DNA from: an uncultured Aquimarina sp.
Lineage (GTDB): Bacteria; Bacteroidota; Bacteroidia; Flavobacteriales; Flavobacteriaceae
Assembly: GCA_947498935.1 (NCBI GenBank)
Contig: CANMMM010000019.1
Location: 1-64,000, forward strand
DNA: 64,000 nucleotides
Reading direction: 5' to 3'
The notes under the pieces were generated by a model, which saw only the letters and a list, made by a program, of their open reading frames with translations, ran no database searches and had not been told where the DNA came from. The first letter of the stretch is position 1. The number at the start of each line of letters is the position of its first letter. The translations under genes and the position numbers were made by a program. This document shows, in pieces, positions 34,007 to 43,020 of the stretch.

Positions 34007-35748
34007 CACTTTATCTCATCTATTGTGCTCCCGCAAGTTAACATTTGCTCACCATAGTATGGATTTTTGATATCCTTCTCGACACTTAGCCAGACCGCGC
34101 CTTTATTATTATTTGCCATCGGGCATTTCTGAACATATAGTATCTCTTCGGTTGCATTTATATTCATCGCGATGGGCACCATATTTTCATTTAATATCAC
34201 AAAATGGTCACGTTGATTATCCAGATTATCGTTCGCTGCAATGGCATCTAGCATTTCAATACTTTTCTTGATATGTGATTGTTCCATACTACCGAGACTT
34301 TTAATATCTGCGGACTTTAAAGATGTTGATGTCGCTTTCGCGAAAGCAGAAACTTGACTGGCATCGCTCGCTACCAAAGCATCTTTCATCTGCAAATAAG
34401 GCTTAAGCGCTTTCTTAAATTCACTTTGAAAATTTTCTGTAAATTCCATTTTCATTTGAGACATAGGCATCTCAGATGCCTCTTCCTTTCCCTGATTCAT
34501 CATAGATTTTTTGCCTTGTAGCTGGGCTGCTGCGTCTACTGTAAAAGTTCCGTTTGTCACAATCTCGTCGCCAGTTTGTAAGCCCTCTGTTACAGCATAA
34601 TTTTCACCATTACGATTTCCGATGGTTACTTCACGCATTTCAAAAACGGGTTCGTTTGGAATTGTTTTTATATAGACCAATGAGCGTTCGCCTGTCCACA
34701 TTACGGCGCTTGCAGGAACTGTTATCACTTCGTTAGTCATCATCATTTCCCCTTTGAGTTTGCCCGTTACAAACATTCCTGGTTTAAAGAGGTTGTCTGT
34801 ATTTTTTAGTGTTGCTCTTACGATAATCGTTCTCGTTGCATTGTTCAAGATGGGGTCAATGAAAGAAACCGTGGCGTCAAATTCTTTATTGGCATAGGCA
34901 TTGGTTTCTATTTTTATTTTCTGACCTACTTTTAAATCTGAAATCTGATTTTCATAGGCATCAAATTCTGCCCAAACCGAATTGAAATTGCTCACTTTCA
35001 AAATAGGCTGACCTTGTTTTACATAGTCGCCTTCTCGTGCCATCACTTCTGAAACAGTACCTGAAACGGTGGCATATACAGGGAAATTATCGCGCACGTT
35101 TCCTGAAGTTTCAATCGCATTAATTTGGGTTTCTGAAAGTTTCCAGAGTTTCAATTTATTTCGCACAGCTTTATACAGTTCAGGTTGCGATTCTTTTAGT
35201 GAAGCTGTTGTGAGCAATTCTTGCTGTGCAGCGACCAAATTTGGCGCATAAATAGTCGCAAGTAATTGACCACGATTTACTTTTTGGCCTTCATAATTGA
35301 CATTCAGACGCTCGATACGCCCATTAAAATAGCTTGCTTGTACAGCATTGTTTTCTTCGTTGGTGGCGATTTTGCCAGAAAGCGTAATCATACCATCATC
35401 TTCTGAAATAGTGCTATTACCCACAATAGTAGTTTGAATGTTTGCCAGTGCCATTGCATTCTCTGTCATTTTAATCTCATTCATTGCAAGACCATCAGCA
35501 CCAGATTCAGCAGGTATCAAGTCCATTCCACATATAGGGCAGTCGCCTGGTTCGGGCTGCATAATCTGTGGGTGCATTGAGCAGGTCCACATTTGGTTTT
35601 CTGATTCGCCAGAATGGTCGTGGGTATCTGACATTTCAGAAACATCCTTGTTTGGATTTACATAATTTCCAGAATTTCCAAAAATAAGCCATCCACCTAG
35701 TAGTCCCACGATTAGTGCAATTGCTATATATAAAAAGTTCTTTTTCAT
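34006..35748 (-). CDS. cusB: CusB-like RND adaptor with heavy-metal-binding and DUF3347 domains, 580 aa
   Basis: One transmembrane segment near residues 7-25 is followed by a heavy-metal-binding domain WTCSMHPQIMQPEPGDCPIC-GM (about 54-76). The adaptor core has NAVQASYFNGRIERLNVNYE and YATVSGTVSEVMAREGDYVK. The last 150 residues are DUF3347 (ALKPYLQMKDALV to PYYGEQMLTCG), also found as a separate protein at 39315. It should ferry Cu(I) to CusA. A palindrome copy lies at 34334-34347, encoding SAFAKA. Confidence 0.9.
   Translation of the reverse strand: MKKNFLYIAIALIVGLLGGWLIFGNSGNYVNPNKDVSEMSDTHDHSGESENQMWTCSMHPQIMQPEPGDCPICGMDLIPAESGADGLAMNEIKMTENAMALANIQTTIVGNSTISEDDGMITLSGKIATNEENNAVQASYFNGRIERLNVNYEGQKVNRGQLLATIYAPNLVAAQQELLTTASLKESQPELYKAVRNKLKLWKLSETQINAIETSGNVRDNFPVYATVSGTVSEVMAREGDYVKQGQPILKVSNFNSVWAEFDAYENQISDLKVGQKIKIETNAYANKEFDATVSFIDPILNNATRTIIVRATLKNTDNLFKPGMFVTGKLKGEMMMTNEVITVPASAVMWTGERSLVYIKTIPNEPVFEMREVTIGNRNGENYAVTEGLQTGDEIVTNGTFTVDAAAQLQGKKSMMNQGKEEASEMPMSQMKMEFTENFQSEFKKALKPYLQMKDALVASDASQVSAFAKATSTSLKSADIKSLGSMEQSHIKKSIEMLDAIAANDNLDNQRDHFVILNENMVPIAMNINATEEILYVQKCPMANNNKGAVWLSVEKDIKNPYYGEQMLTCGSTIDEIK
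34334..34347. repeat. Dispersed palindrome site 4 (perfect)
   Basis: GCTTTCGCGAAAGC within the cusB-like gene. Confidence 0.9.
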
Positions 35749-35752
35749 ACTA

Positions 35753-36241
35753 TTATTTCTCGTTTTGCAAACGTTCGATCATTGCATTCATCTCTTCAAT
35801 CTCCTTACGTTGTGCCTTGATGATTTCTTCTGCAAGTTTTTTTACTTCAGGATCTTGTATATCTGCACGCTCACTTGTTAAAATTGCTATTGAATGGTGA
35901 GGTATCATTGCTTTCATCCAAAGTATATCGCCTACAGTAGATTTTTGCTCGCGTACTAATCCTAAAGCTCCAAGAAACAATACAACACTACCTGTCAGAA
36001 TAGCGATATTCTTCTTCTTATTTTTATACATATTAAGCATAAATAATAACATTATTACAGCCATAGTAGAAATACCTAGACAGACCATATAGAATCGAGT
36101 AAGACTAAATCTTACGTGATCAAATTCATAAGTATTTAAATACATTGTAATGTACATTGCTATAAATGATGCTCCCAGCATCAAGAAAAACTTAGTGTAC
36201 TGGCTCATTCCTTCTTTGTTGTTGTGTTCGTTTGAATTCAT
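35753..36241 (-). CDS. DUF305-type four-helix-bundle membrane protein, 162 aa
   Basis: Three hydrophobic segments (about residues 17-33, 48-68, 76-94) precede a soluble C-terminus with WMKAMIPHHSIAILTSERAD and a Lys/Glu-rich helix ending in EEMNAMIERLQNE. The MIPHHS motif is the DUF305 hallmark. Proteins of this family accompany copper exporters and probably bind metal through the His/Met cluster. It lies 4 bases from cusB and 19 from the copper ATPase. Confidence 0.82.
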   Translation of the reverse strand: MNSNEHNNKEGMSQYTKFFLMLGASFIAMYITMYLNTYEFDHVRFSLTRFYMVCLGISTMAVIMLLFMLNMYKNKKKNIAILTGSVVLFLGALGLVREQKSTVGDILWMKAMIPHHSIAILTSERADIQDPEVKKLAEEIIKAQRKEIEEMNAMIERLQNEK

Positions 36242-36260
36242 AATTTTTGGTTTTTAGTTA

Positions 36261-38774
36261 TTAATCAATTGATTTTGTCCTGAGTCTAAGTGCGTTTGCT
36301 ATTACAGAAACTGAACTAAAGCTCATTGCCAGTGCTGCAATCATAGGCGATAATAGAATTCCGAAAAATGGGAATAATACACCTGCCGCAATCGGTACAC
36401 CCAGCGTGTTGTATATCATAGCAAAAAATAGATTTTGTTTTATGTTACGCATAACTTTGTGGCTAAGGTTTCTTGCTTTTACGATACCGTGCAAATCGCC
36501 CTTTACCAAGGTTATCATAGCGCTTTCTATAGCGACATCAGTTCCTGTGCCCATTGCAATACCCACATCACTTTTTGCCAGTGCTGGTGCATCATTGATA
36601 CCATCGCCTGCCATTGCGACTACTTTGCCTTGCTGTTGTAGTTTTTTAACTTCATCCAGTTTGTTTTCAGGTAACATTCCTGCTTTGAAGTCAGCGAGAT
36701 TGAGTTCGCTCGCCACAGCTTGGGCGGTGTCGTGATTATCTCCTGTGAGCATTATTACTTCGATGCCTTTGTCCTGTAATTCTTTGATTGCCTTAGCACT
36801 CGTTTCTTTTATTTTATCGCCTATGACCACGTAGCCTGAAACTTCGCCATCAATGGATAAGTAGGAAACCGTTTTTCCCTGTTTCTGAAAGGATTGTGCT
36901 TCGGTTTCCATTTCAGGTGATAGCTTGGCATTTGCATACTCCATCATTTTGGCATTTCCCAAATCGAGCTTCTTGCCATCAACTGTTCCTTCTACGCCTT
37001 TTCCGGTTACTGCGCTAAAGTTTTCGGTTTTTGATATTTCGACATTCTGCTCTTTTCCATATTTCACGGTAGCTTCGGCAAGAGGATGCTCGCTGGAACT
37101 ATTTAGGGATGCGATAAGATGTAGAATTTCGCTTTCGCGAAAGCGAGATTCATCAAACGACCCAATTTTCTCAACCGTCGGTTTGCCTTCGGTAATCGTC
37201 CCGGTTTTATCCACGATAAGGGTGTCCACTTTGTCCATTTTCTCAAGAGCTTCGGCATTTTTAATCAACACACCATTTTGGGCGCCTTTACCAACACCTA
37301 CCATAACGGACATAGGCGTTGCCAATCCCAATGCACACGGACAGGCTATAATCAATACGGCAATGGCATTTACCAACGCATAGACATAAGCTGGCTCTGG
37401 ACCCCAAATTGCCCACACAATGAAAGTGATAACCGCAATCATAACCACCACAGGAACAAAATAGCCTGAAACCGTATCTGCCAATTTCTGGATAGGGGCG
37501 CGACTGCGACTGGCATCGTTGACCATATGTATGATTTGGGAAAGCAAGGTTTCGCTACCTACTTTTTCGGCTTCCATCAAGAACGATTGATTCCCGTTAA
37601 TTGTGCCGCTACTTACTTTATCATCTACAGATTTATTGACTGGGATAGGCTCTCCCGAAATCATTGATTCATCTACGGTAGTTTCGCCTTCGGTAATTTT
37701 GCCATCCACAGGAATTTTATCCCCTGGCTTTACTCGTAGCACATCGCCTTTTTCGATTTGGTCGATGGAAACTTCTTCTTCGTTTCCATCGACTACGCGT
37801 ACTGCCTTGTTAGGTGCAAGTTTTAATAATTCTTTCACTGCTGAATTGGTTTTGCTATGCGCACGCGCTTCCAAAACCTGACCCATCAATACCAAGGTGA
37901 GAATTACGGTAGCAGCTTCAAAATACACGTGAACCGCACCAGATTCTGTTTTAAATTGTTCAGGAAAAAAGTCTGGAAACAGCATCCCAAAAACACTAAA
38001 GAGCCAAGCCACGCCTGCACCTATACCGATTAGTGTGAACATATTTAGATTCCACGTTTTGATACTTCGGCAGGCACGTTCAAAGAACATCCAAGTGGCA
38101 TAAAACACCACAGGAATCGACAAGCCAAATTGAATCCAGTTCCACCATTTCTGTTCCATTACATCGTATAGCGGATTGTTTGGAATCATCTCACTCATAG
38201 CGATTAAGAAAATAGGAAGCGTAAAAGCTACCGCTATCCAAAATTTCTTAATCAACTTATTATATGTTTTCTCTTCGGCAGATAAATCAGGTTCCATCGG
38301 CACTAAATCCATTCCGCAAATTGGACAAGCTCCAGATTCATCCTTGATGACTTCTGGATGCATAGGGCACGTCCATTGCTCTGAAGTCGTTGCTGACAAA
38401 TTTTGCTCTTCGACTAAATCCATTCCGCAGACTGGGCAGTCGCCTGGCTTGTCGTAGGTTTTATCTCCTTCACAATGCATTGGGCAATAGAAAGTTCCTC
38501 TAACTTTCCCATTAGGTTTTTGCATTTTCGCGGAAACGGAATCATCTTTATGATGATGCTCGCCTGGTTTGTGAATACTGTACGTACCTCCATCTTCTTT
38601 CAATGCTTTCTGAAATGTTTCGATGGGAATATGAGATTCCATTTCAATAGTCGCCTCTTCATTTTCTAAATTAACCGAAGCATTGGTCACACCTTTAACT
38701 TTTGAAAGTGTTTGCTCGACGTGATTCCTACAACCGTTACAGGTCATTCCTTGTATGTGATAGGTGTGCTTCAT
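36261..38774 (-). CDS. copA: Cu(I)-type P1B ATPase (CopA-like), 837 aa
   Basis: Exports Cu(I) from the cytoplasm. The N-terminus has an HMA domain (MTCNGCRNHVEQTLSK, residues about 10-25) and two Cys/His heavy-metal-binding modules (FYCPMHCEGDKTYDKPGDCP and WTCPMHPEVIKDESGACPIC). The membrane domain carries IACPCALGLATP, DKTGTITEGKP with the phosphorylated Asp, SEHPLAEATVK, and MAGDGINDAPALAKSDVGIA. The CPC motif and extra metal modules mark a copper pump. A palindrome copy (37129-37146) codes for SRFRES. A hairpin separates it from the haem-binding gene upstream. Confidence 0.94.
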   Translation of the reverse strand: MKHTYHIQGMTCNGCRNHVEQTLSKVKGVTNASVNLENEEATIEMESHIPIETFQKALKEDGGTYSIHKPGEHHHKDDSVSAKMQKPNGKVRGTFYCPMHCEGDKTYDKPGDCPVCGMDLVEEQNLSATTSEQWTCPMHPEVIKDESGACPICGMDLVPMEPDLSAEEKTYNKLIKKFWIAVAFTLPIFLIAMSEMIPNNPLYDVMEQKWWNWIQFGLSIPVVFYATWMFFERACRSIKTWNLNMFTLIGIGAGVAWLFSVFGMLFPDFFPEQFKTESGAVHVYFEAATVILTLVLMGQVLEARAHSKTNSAVKELLKLAPNKAVRVVDGNEEEVSIDQIEKGDVLRVKPGDKIPVDGKITEGETTVDESMISGEPIPVNKSVDDKVSSGTINGNQSFLMEAEKVGSETLLSQIIHMVNDASRSRAPIQKLADTVSGYFVPVVVMIAVITFIVWAIWGPEPAYVYALVNAIAVLIIACPCALGLATPMSVMVGVGKGAQNGVLIKNAEALEKMDKVDTLIVDKTGTITEGKPTVEKIGSFDESRFRESEILHLIASLNSSSEHPLAEATVKYGKEQNVEISKTENFSAVTGKGVEGTVDGKKLDLGNAKMMEYANAKLSPEMETEAQSFQKQGKTVSYLSIDGEVSGYVVIGDKIKETSAKAIKELQDKGIEVIMLTGDNHDTAQAVASELNLADFKAGMLPENKLDEVKKLQQQGKVVAMAGDGINDAPALAKSDVGIAMGTGTDVAIESAMITLVKGDLHGIVKARNLSHKVMRNIKQNLFFAMIYNTLGVPIAAGVLFPFFGILLSPMIAALAMSFSSVSVIANALRLRTKSID
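37129..37146. repeat. Dispersed palindrome site 5 (perfect, 18 bp)
   Basis: TCGCTTTCGCGAAAGCGA within copA. Confidence 0.9.
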
Positions 38775-38791
38775 AGTGCTTTGTTTTTGTG

Positions 38792-38855
38792 CCTGAAATG
38801 GGAAGGGTTCTAACTAACCAACCATCAATTAAAAAAATTCCCTTCCCGTATCAGG
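38792..38855. terminator. Interrupted long hairpin between the haem-binding gene and copA
   Basis: CCTGA-aat-GGGAAGGG pairs with CCCTTCCC-gta-TCAGG across a 32-base loop. No long U run follows. It may be a partial terminator, attenuating or stabilising the downstream copA transcript, or a transcript boundary. Confidence 0.45.
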
Positions 38856-38858
38856 ACT

Positions 38859-39314
38859 TTACTCTAAATCATCTTTTAAAGTTTTAATATAGTTTAATAC
38901 TGTTTCCTTTTCCTCTTTTGAAAAAATGGCATCCTTGTGAATAAGCGTGTAACTATCCATAGGCATCTCGCCACTTTCTATCTGTTTAATGATAGAACGT
39001 AGCTTACTTTTCTTTCTCCTGTTAGAATAATTATTCCATTCATTAAAATTCAATTCTGCTTTTCCCTCTTTAATATGGTCATCTAAAAACCAAGCTGCTG
39101 GCTGAATTTTACTATACCAAGGATATGCAGTATTATTACTGTGACAATCATAGCAAGACACCTTAAGTTGACTCTCAATTTTAGATGATACTTTATTGAC
39201 TAACATAAAATCAGTTTCAGGTGTCGCATAGCTCTCGTTTTTATCCGTTGGGAACAACTGAATAATCGCAAATGCGATTAGTGCTATCCAAGCTATGATC
39301 TTTAAAATTTTCAT
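38859..39314 (-). CDS. Haem-binding-domain protein (cytochrome-like), 151 aa
   Basis: An N-terminal membrane anchor (about residues 4-20) is followed by SCYDCHSNNTAYPWYSKIQP with a CxxCH haem-attachment motif (about residues 54-58), then WFLDDHIKEGKAELNFNEW and a MPMDSYTLIH loop that may supply a Met or His ligand. It fits the Haem_bd family of small c-type haem proteins in the envelope. The cluster context suggests electron transfer or copper sensing near the oxidase. It is 1 base from the DUF3347 gene. Confidence 0.82.
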   Translation of the reverse strand: MKILKIIAWIALIAFAIIQLFPTDKNESYATPETDFMLVNKVSSKIESQLKVSCYDCHSNNTAYPWYSKIQPAAWFLDDHIKEGKAELNFNEWNNYSNRRKKSKLRSIIKQIESGEMPMDSYTLIHKDAIFSKEEKETVLNYIKTLKDDLE

Positions 39315-39905
39315 TTAATTAATTTCTCGCTGTACTTTACCGCACTTCAACATTTGACTTCCATAGTACGGATTTCTAACTTCTTCTTTTATGCTTAACC
39401 AAGCTGTACCACCATCATACATTGGGCAAAATTGCTCATACAATTTTGTTGCTGTTCCTGTAATAGCAACCATATCTGTGATGTCCTTGCTCAAAATTTT
39501 AAAATGTTCGCGCTGATGTTTGATATCACTTTCAGAAATATGCTCTGCGTGTTCTGTCGCATCTTCAATAATGTCGGTTAATTCCTTTTGTTGACTTTCA
39601 GAATATTTTGACTTGTCAAGATTACCCAGTGACTTAGCAAGTGTTGCACCAAGCATCTTAGCCTTGTCATTATCATCTCCTACTAGCGCATCTTTAAGAT
39701 TGAAATAATCTTTTAAAATAGTTTCTGCCATTGCATCTTGAGAATTATTCATTGCCATATCTTTTGAGCTATCCATTTTTACTTGGGTTACTTCATTACT
39801 TGCAGACGAAGGTTCTTCGTTCTTATTAGCATCTTTACAAGACACGGTTAAGATCATTGTAGCTACTAAGACAACTGTTCCAATACTCCTCTTAATTGTT
39901 TTCAT
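39315..39905 (-). CDS. DUF3347-domain lipoprotein, 196 aa
   Basis: Lipobox TVSC (about residues 20-23) is followed by an acidic, Ser-rich tether and a DUF3347 domain: [48 protein letters not shown] and [11 protein letters not shown]. The same domain forms the C-terminus of CusB in this cluster, so the free copy may act as a periplasmic copper chaperone for the RND pump or the oxidase. The Met and Cys residues near the end are the likely ligands. Confidence 0.85.
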   Translation of the reverse strand: MKTIKRSIGTVVLVATMILTVSCKDANKNEEPSSASNEVTQVKMDSSKDMAMNNSQDAMAETILKDYFNLKDALVGDDNDKAKMLGATLAKSLGNLDKSKYSESQQKELTDIIEDATEHAEHISESDIKHQREHFKILSKDITDMVAITGTATKLYEQFCPMYDGGTAWLSIKEEVRNPYYGSQMLKCGKVQREIN

Positions 39906-39933
39906 TTTTATTTATTTTAGGTTATTAAATTAT

Positions 39934-42384
39934 TTAAAATCTTACTGATAATCCTCCACCGGCACCAAAACGATTATCGTAGCTCGCCATAAGTGAGAAG
40001 TTTCTTGAAAGCATATATTCTGCACCTGCACTCCATACGGTTTCGGACAGATAGTCTTGGTTGATTGGTAAATCATCTACGAAACCTAAATCTAATTGGT
40101 ATTCATAATAACCGAATACTGACAGTTTAGGGAATATCATTATACTGCGTCCTACACCAATTCTTGGTCTTAATTTATTATCAACACGCACATCTAAATT
40201 GAATAAATAAGGCGTTAAATAACGTACACCAACAACTGCCGTTGTGCTAAACTCATTTAAGCTATCACGTGTTGAATTCTCAATATTTACACCACCAAAA
40301 ACTCTCAAATAATCGTGTAAATATCTTTCATACGTAAATTCTCCTTCCAGATTTTCATTCCATCCATATTCAAAAGAGGCATTAAATTGATTTCTAATAT
40401 TAGAAGTCATCAAATTAAAGCCTGTTGTATGTGATGCAACATCTGCCATTCCCCAAGAGTACCATTTGTTAGTCTCTTCAATAATTTTAGAAGCTGGAAA
40501 TTCATCCATTCTTGGGTCTCGTGGCGTATCATAAGACACTACTCTTGCCATACCACCCATCATATGATATAAGATGTGGCAATGGAAAAACCAATCTCCA
40601 GCCTCATCGCCATTGTTTCCATAAAATTCTATGGTCATTTTTTGCATTGGTGGCACATTTACCGTGTGCTTTAATGGCGAGTATTCACCATTTTCATTAA
40701 GCACTCTAAAGAAGTGACCGTGCAAGTGCATTGGGTGGTGCATCATCGTTAGGTTATTAAATGTAATGCGCGTTACCTCCTTATTATTTATTTTAATATT
40801 ATCCGCCTCAGATAATGGTACACCATTCATACTCCAGACGTAACGATTCATATTACCAGTAAGGTTTAGTAATATTTCCTTAACGGGAACATTCTTGTCG
40901 TAGGTTGTTTTCTCTGGCGACTTTAAATAATCGTAATTGTATTCGGAAAACATATCCATTCCCTCCATCTTCATTCCTAGCATAGAATCCTCTTTCTTCA
41001 TATTCATTCCAGACATTGTTTTGTCTTTCTTCATATCCATTCCTACCATATTAGAATGGTCCATCTTACCCATTGCTGTAGTATCTTTTGGCTTATTCAT
41101 ATCCATTCCAGACATTTTTGAATGATCCATCTTCATACCTTTCATTTTAGAGTGATCCATTGGCATTGAATCTTTAGGTATTTCCATTTTAGAATGATCC
41201 ATTTTCATCTTTCCATCCATTTTCATACCCTCCATTTTGTCCATCTGCATCCCGTATTCCTCCTTCATCTCAAAACGCTCATCCTTACCTGGCTTAAATT
41301 TTAAGGCGTGTGCACCCATTTTCATATCCATTTTAGCCATTTTCTGCATCATCCCGATTTTATCTGGTCGCGCAACATCCATTGCAGGTAGAACTTTACC
41401 ATTTCCTAAAAATGCAGAAGCTGTACCAGAACCATCTTGTGCAGTAATTCTAAATTCCATTTTGCCTTCTTGAGGTACTGTAATTATAAAGTCATACGTT
41501 TCGGCTACACCTATAAATGTCTTATTCCTTTCTACAGGAACCACATCTAATCCATCTGAAGAAACCAATACCGGTATTTCTCCTCCAAACGTCATCCAAA
41601 AAGAGGTAGAAGCTCCTCCATTAATCAATCGTAGTCTTATTTTCTCACCAGCTTTAAATTCTGGATACTCAATGCTTTCTTCTCCATTAATCAAAAATGC
41701 AGGATAATATACATCTGCTATATCTGCACCTTCCATACGTTGTCTCCAAAAATCTAATTGTGCCCCAAAAGCGCCTCTTGCGATTACTTGATTTAGTGGT
41801 GTAGCTGTACCTTTTTTAATACCATACCATTCATTACCACGTTTTAAATTACGTAGTACATTCATTGGTTTTTCATTGGTCCAATCAGATAAAACTAATA
41901 CCAATTCTTTATCATAATCCAACACTTTTTCTTTAGGCTGAATAACAATGGAACCATAAACACCACTTTGTTCTTGCAGCATAGTATGCGAGTGATACCA
42001 GTATGTTCCGGATTGCTTGATAGGGAATTCATATTTTTGTGTATGCCCAGGTTCTATAGGTGGTGTATTTAAGTAAGGAACACCATCGTAAAAATTTGGT
42101 AATAAAAGTCCGTGCCAATGCACGGAGGTTTCTACACTCATTTCATTTTTTACGTAAATAACTGCATACTCTCCTTCAGTAAATTCTAATGTCAGACCAG
42201 GAATTGTTCCATTAACGGTCATTCCCATAACGTCTTTTCCTGCTTTATTAACGGTAGCCTCTCGTAAGGTGATGGTGTGTTCTCTCACAGGAAGGTCATT
42301 TATGTTTCCTTCTACTTGTACTTCTTGAGCAAAAACGCCCGTTGTTAAAGCAAGTAATAAAAGAAATATCAATTTTGTTTTCAT
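39934..42384 (-). CDS. Multicopper oxidase fused to a CopB-like outer-membrane barrel, 816 aa
   Basis: Residues 20 to about 640 are a CopA-type multicopper oxidase with all four copper motifs: HWHGLLLPNFY, WYHSHTMLQ, HPMHLHGHFF and FHCHILYHMMGGM. A Met/His-rich stretch (about residues 350-455, many MKMDHSKM units) looks like a Cu(I) store. The last 170 residues resemble the CopB beta-barrel: FEYGWNENLEGEFTYERYL, then GVRYLTPYLFNLDVRVDNKL and SLMASYDNRFGAGGGLSV. The fusion couples oxidation of Cu(I) to the outer membrane. It likely lies between the periplasm and outer membrane after export via the N-terminal signal. Confidence 0.9.
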   Translation of the reverse strand: MKTKLIFLLLLALTTGVFAQEVQVEGNINDLPVREHTITLREATVNKAGKDVMGMTVNGTIPGLTLEFTEGEYAVIYVKNEMSVETSVHWHGLLLPNFYDGVPYLNTPPIEPGHTQKYEFPIKQSGTYWYHSHTMLQEQSGVYGSIVIQPKEKVLDYDKELVLVLSDWTNEKPMNVLRNLKRGNEWYGIKKGTATPLNQVIARGAFGAQLDFWRQRMEGADIADVYYPAFLINGEESIEYPEFKAGEKIRLRLINGGASTSFWMTFGGEIPVLVSSDGLDVVPVERNKTFIGVAETYDFIITVPQEGKMEFRITAQDGSGTASAFLGNGKVLPAMDVARPDKIGMMQKMAKMDMKMGAHALKFKPGKDERFEMKEEYGMQMDKMEGMKMDGKMKMDHSKMEIPKDSMPMDHSKMKGMKMDHSKMSGMDMNKPKDTTAMGKMDHSNMVGMDMKKDKTMSGMNMKKEDSMLGMKMEGMDMFSEYNYDYLKSPEKTTYDKNVPVKEILLNLTGNMNRYVWSMNGVPLSEADNIKINNKEVTRITFNNLTMMHHPMHLHGHFFRVLNENGEYSPLKHTVNVPPMQKMTIEFYGNNGDEAGDWFFHCHILYHMMGGMARVVSYDTPRDPRMDEFPASKIIEETNKWYSWGMADVASHTTGFNLMTSNIRNQFNASFEYGWNENLEGEFTYERYLHDYLRVFGGVNIENSTRDSLNEFSTTAVVGVRYLTPYLFNLDVRVDNKLRPRIGVGRSIMIFPKLSVFGYYEYQLDLGFVDDLPINQDYLSETVWSAGAEYMLSRNFSLMASYDNRFGAGGGLSVRF

Positions 42385-42450
42385 AGTTATCTTTTTTTTA
42401 TAAAAATACTGTTGGTTACCAGCTTGCTATCTATTAATTATGGTTGGTGT

Positions 42451-43017
42451 TTACACAATTCGGTCTAAAGGACTCCTAAAATTTTGCTTGTTGTCTTTGT
42501 ACTCTGTTAAGCTCATACCTGTCTCATTTTTAAATTGATTACTTAAATGCGTTAAATTGCTATAATCAAGTAGTTGTGAAATTTCTGTAAAGTTGTTTTC
42601 TTGTAATTGAATCAGTTCTTTTACTTTTTCTATTTTCAATTTGATAAAGTATTTTTCTATAGTTATACTTTCATTGAATGAAAAAATCTTACTGATTTTT
42701 GAGTACTCAATATTCATCGTACTTTCTAAATATTTAGAGAGTGTTTTCTCTAATTGCAAAGGCAATTTTCGCAGTAATTTGATAAGTTCAATTTTAGTTT
42801 GTTCTACTAATTGTTTGTCTTGAGCAAGTAAAATTTCAAAACCATTACGTTCTAAAATCGTTTTTATATTCTCAAAATCATCTTTAGATTTCTCCTCGTA
42901 AATAATAGAACCTAATTCAATATGCTTTAATCGAATCCCTAATGTTTCAACATCGCTCTGAATCGCTTTAATACAGCGATTGCACACCATATTTTTTATG
43001 AATAATTTCTTTTCCAT
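42451..43017 (-). CDS. HMA-AraC fusion regulator, 188 aa
   Basis: Residues 1-65 form an HMA-like ferredoxin fold with the metal site KNMVCNRCIKAIQS. The rest carries an AraC-type helix-turn-helix, including EISQLLDYSNLTHLSNQFKN and ETGMSLTEYKDNKQ. The pair would let copper binding at CxxC act directly on DNA binding, making it the likely sensor for the copper block. It lies between the TolC gene (3 bases upstream) and the oxidase gene. Confidence 0.8.
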   Translation of the reverse strand: MEKKLFIKNMVCNRCIKAIQSDVETLGIRLKHIELGSIIYEEKSKDDFENIKTILERNGFEILLAQDKQLVEQTKIELIKLLRKLPLQLEKTLSKYLESTMNIEYSKISKIFSFNESITIEKYFIKLKIEKVKELIQLQENNFTEISQLLDYSNLTHLSNQFKNETGMSLTEYKDNKQNFRSPLDRIV

Positions 43018-43020
43018 CGG

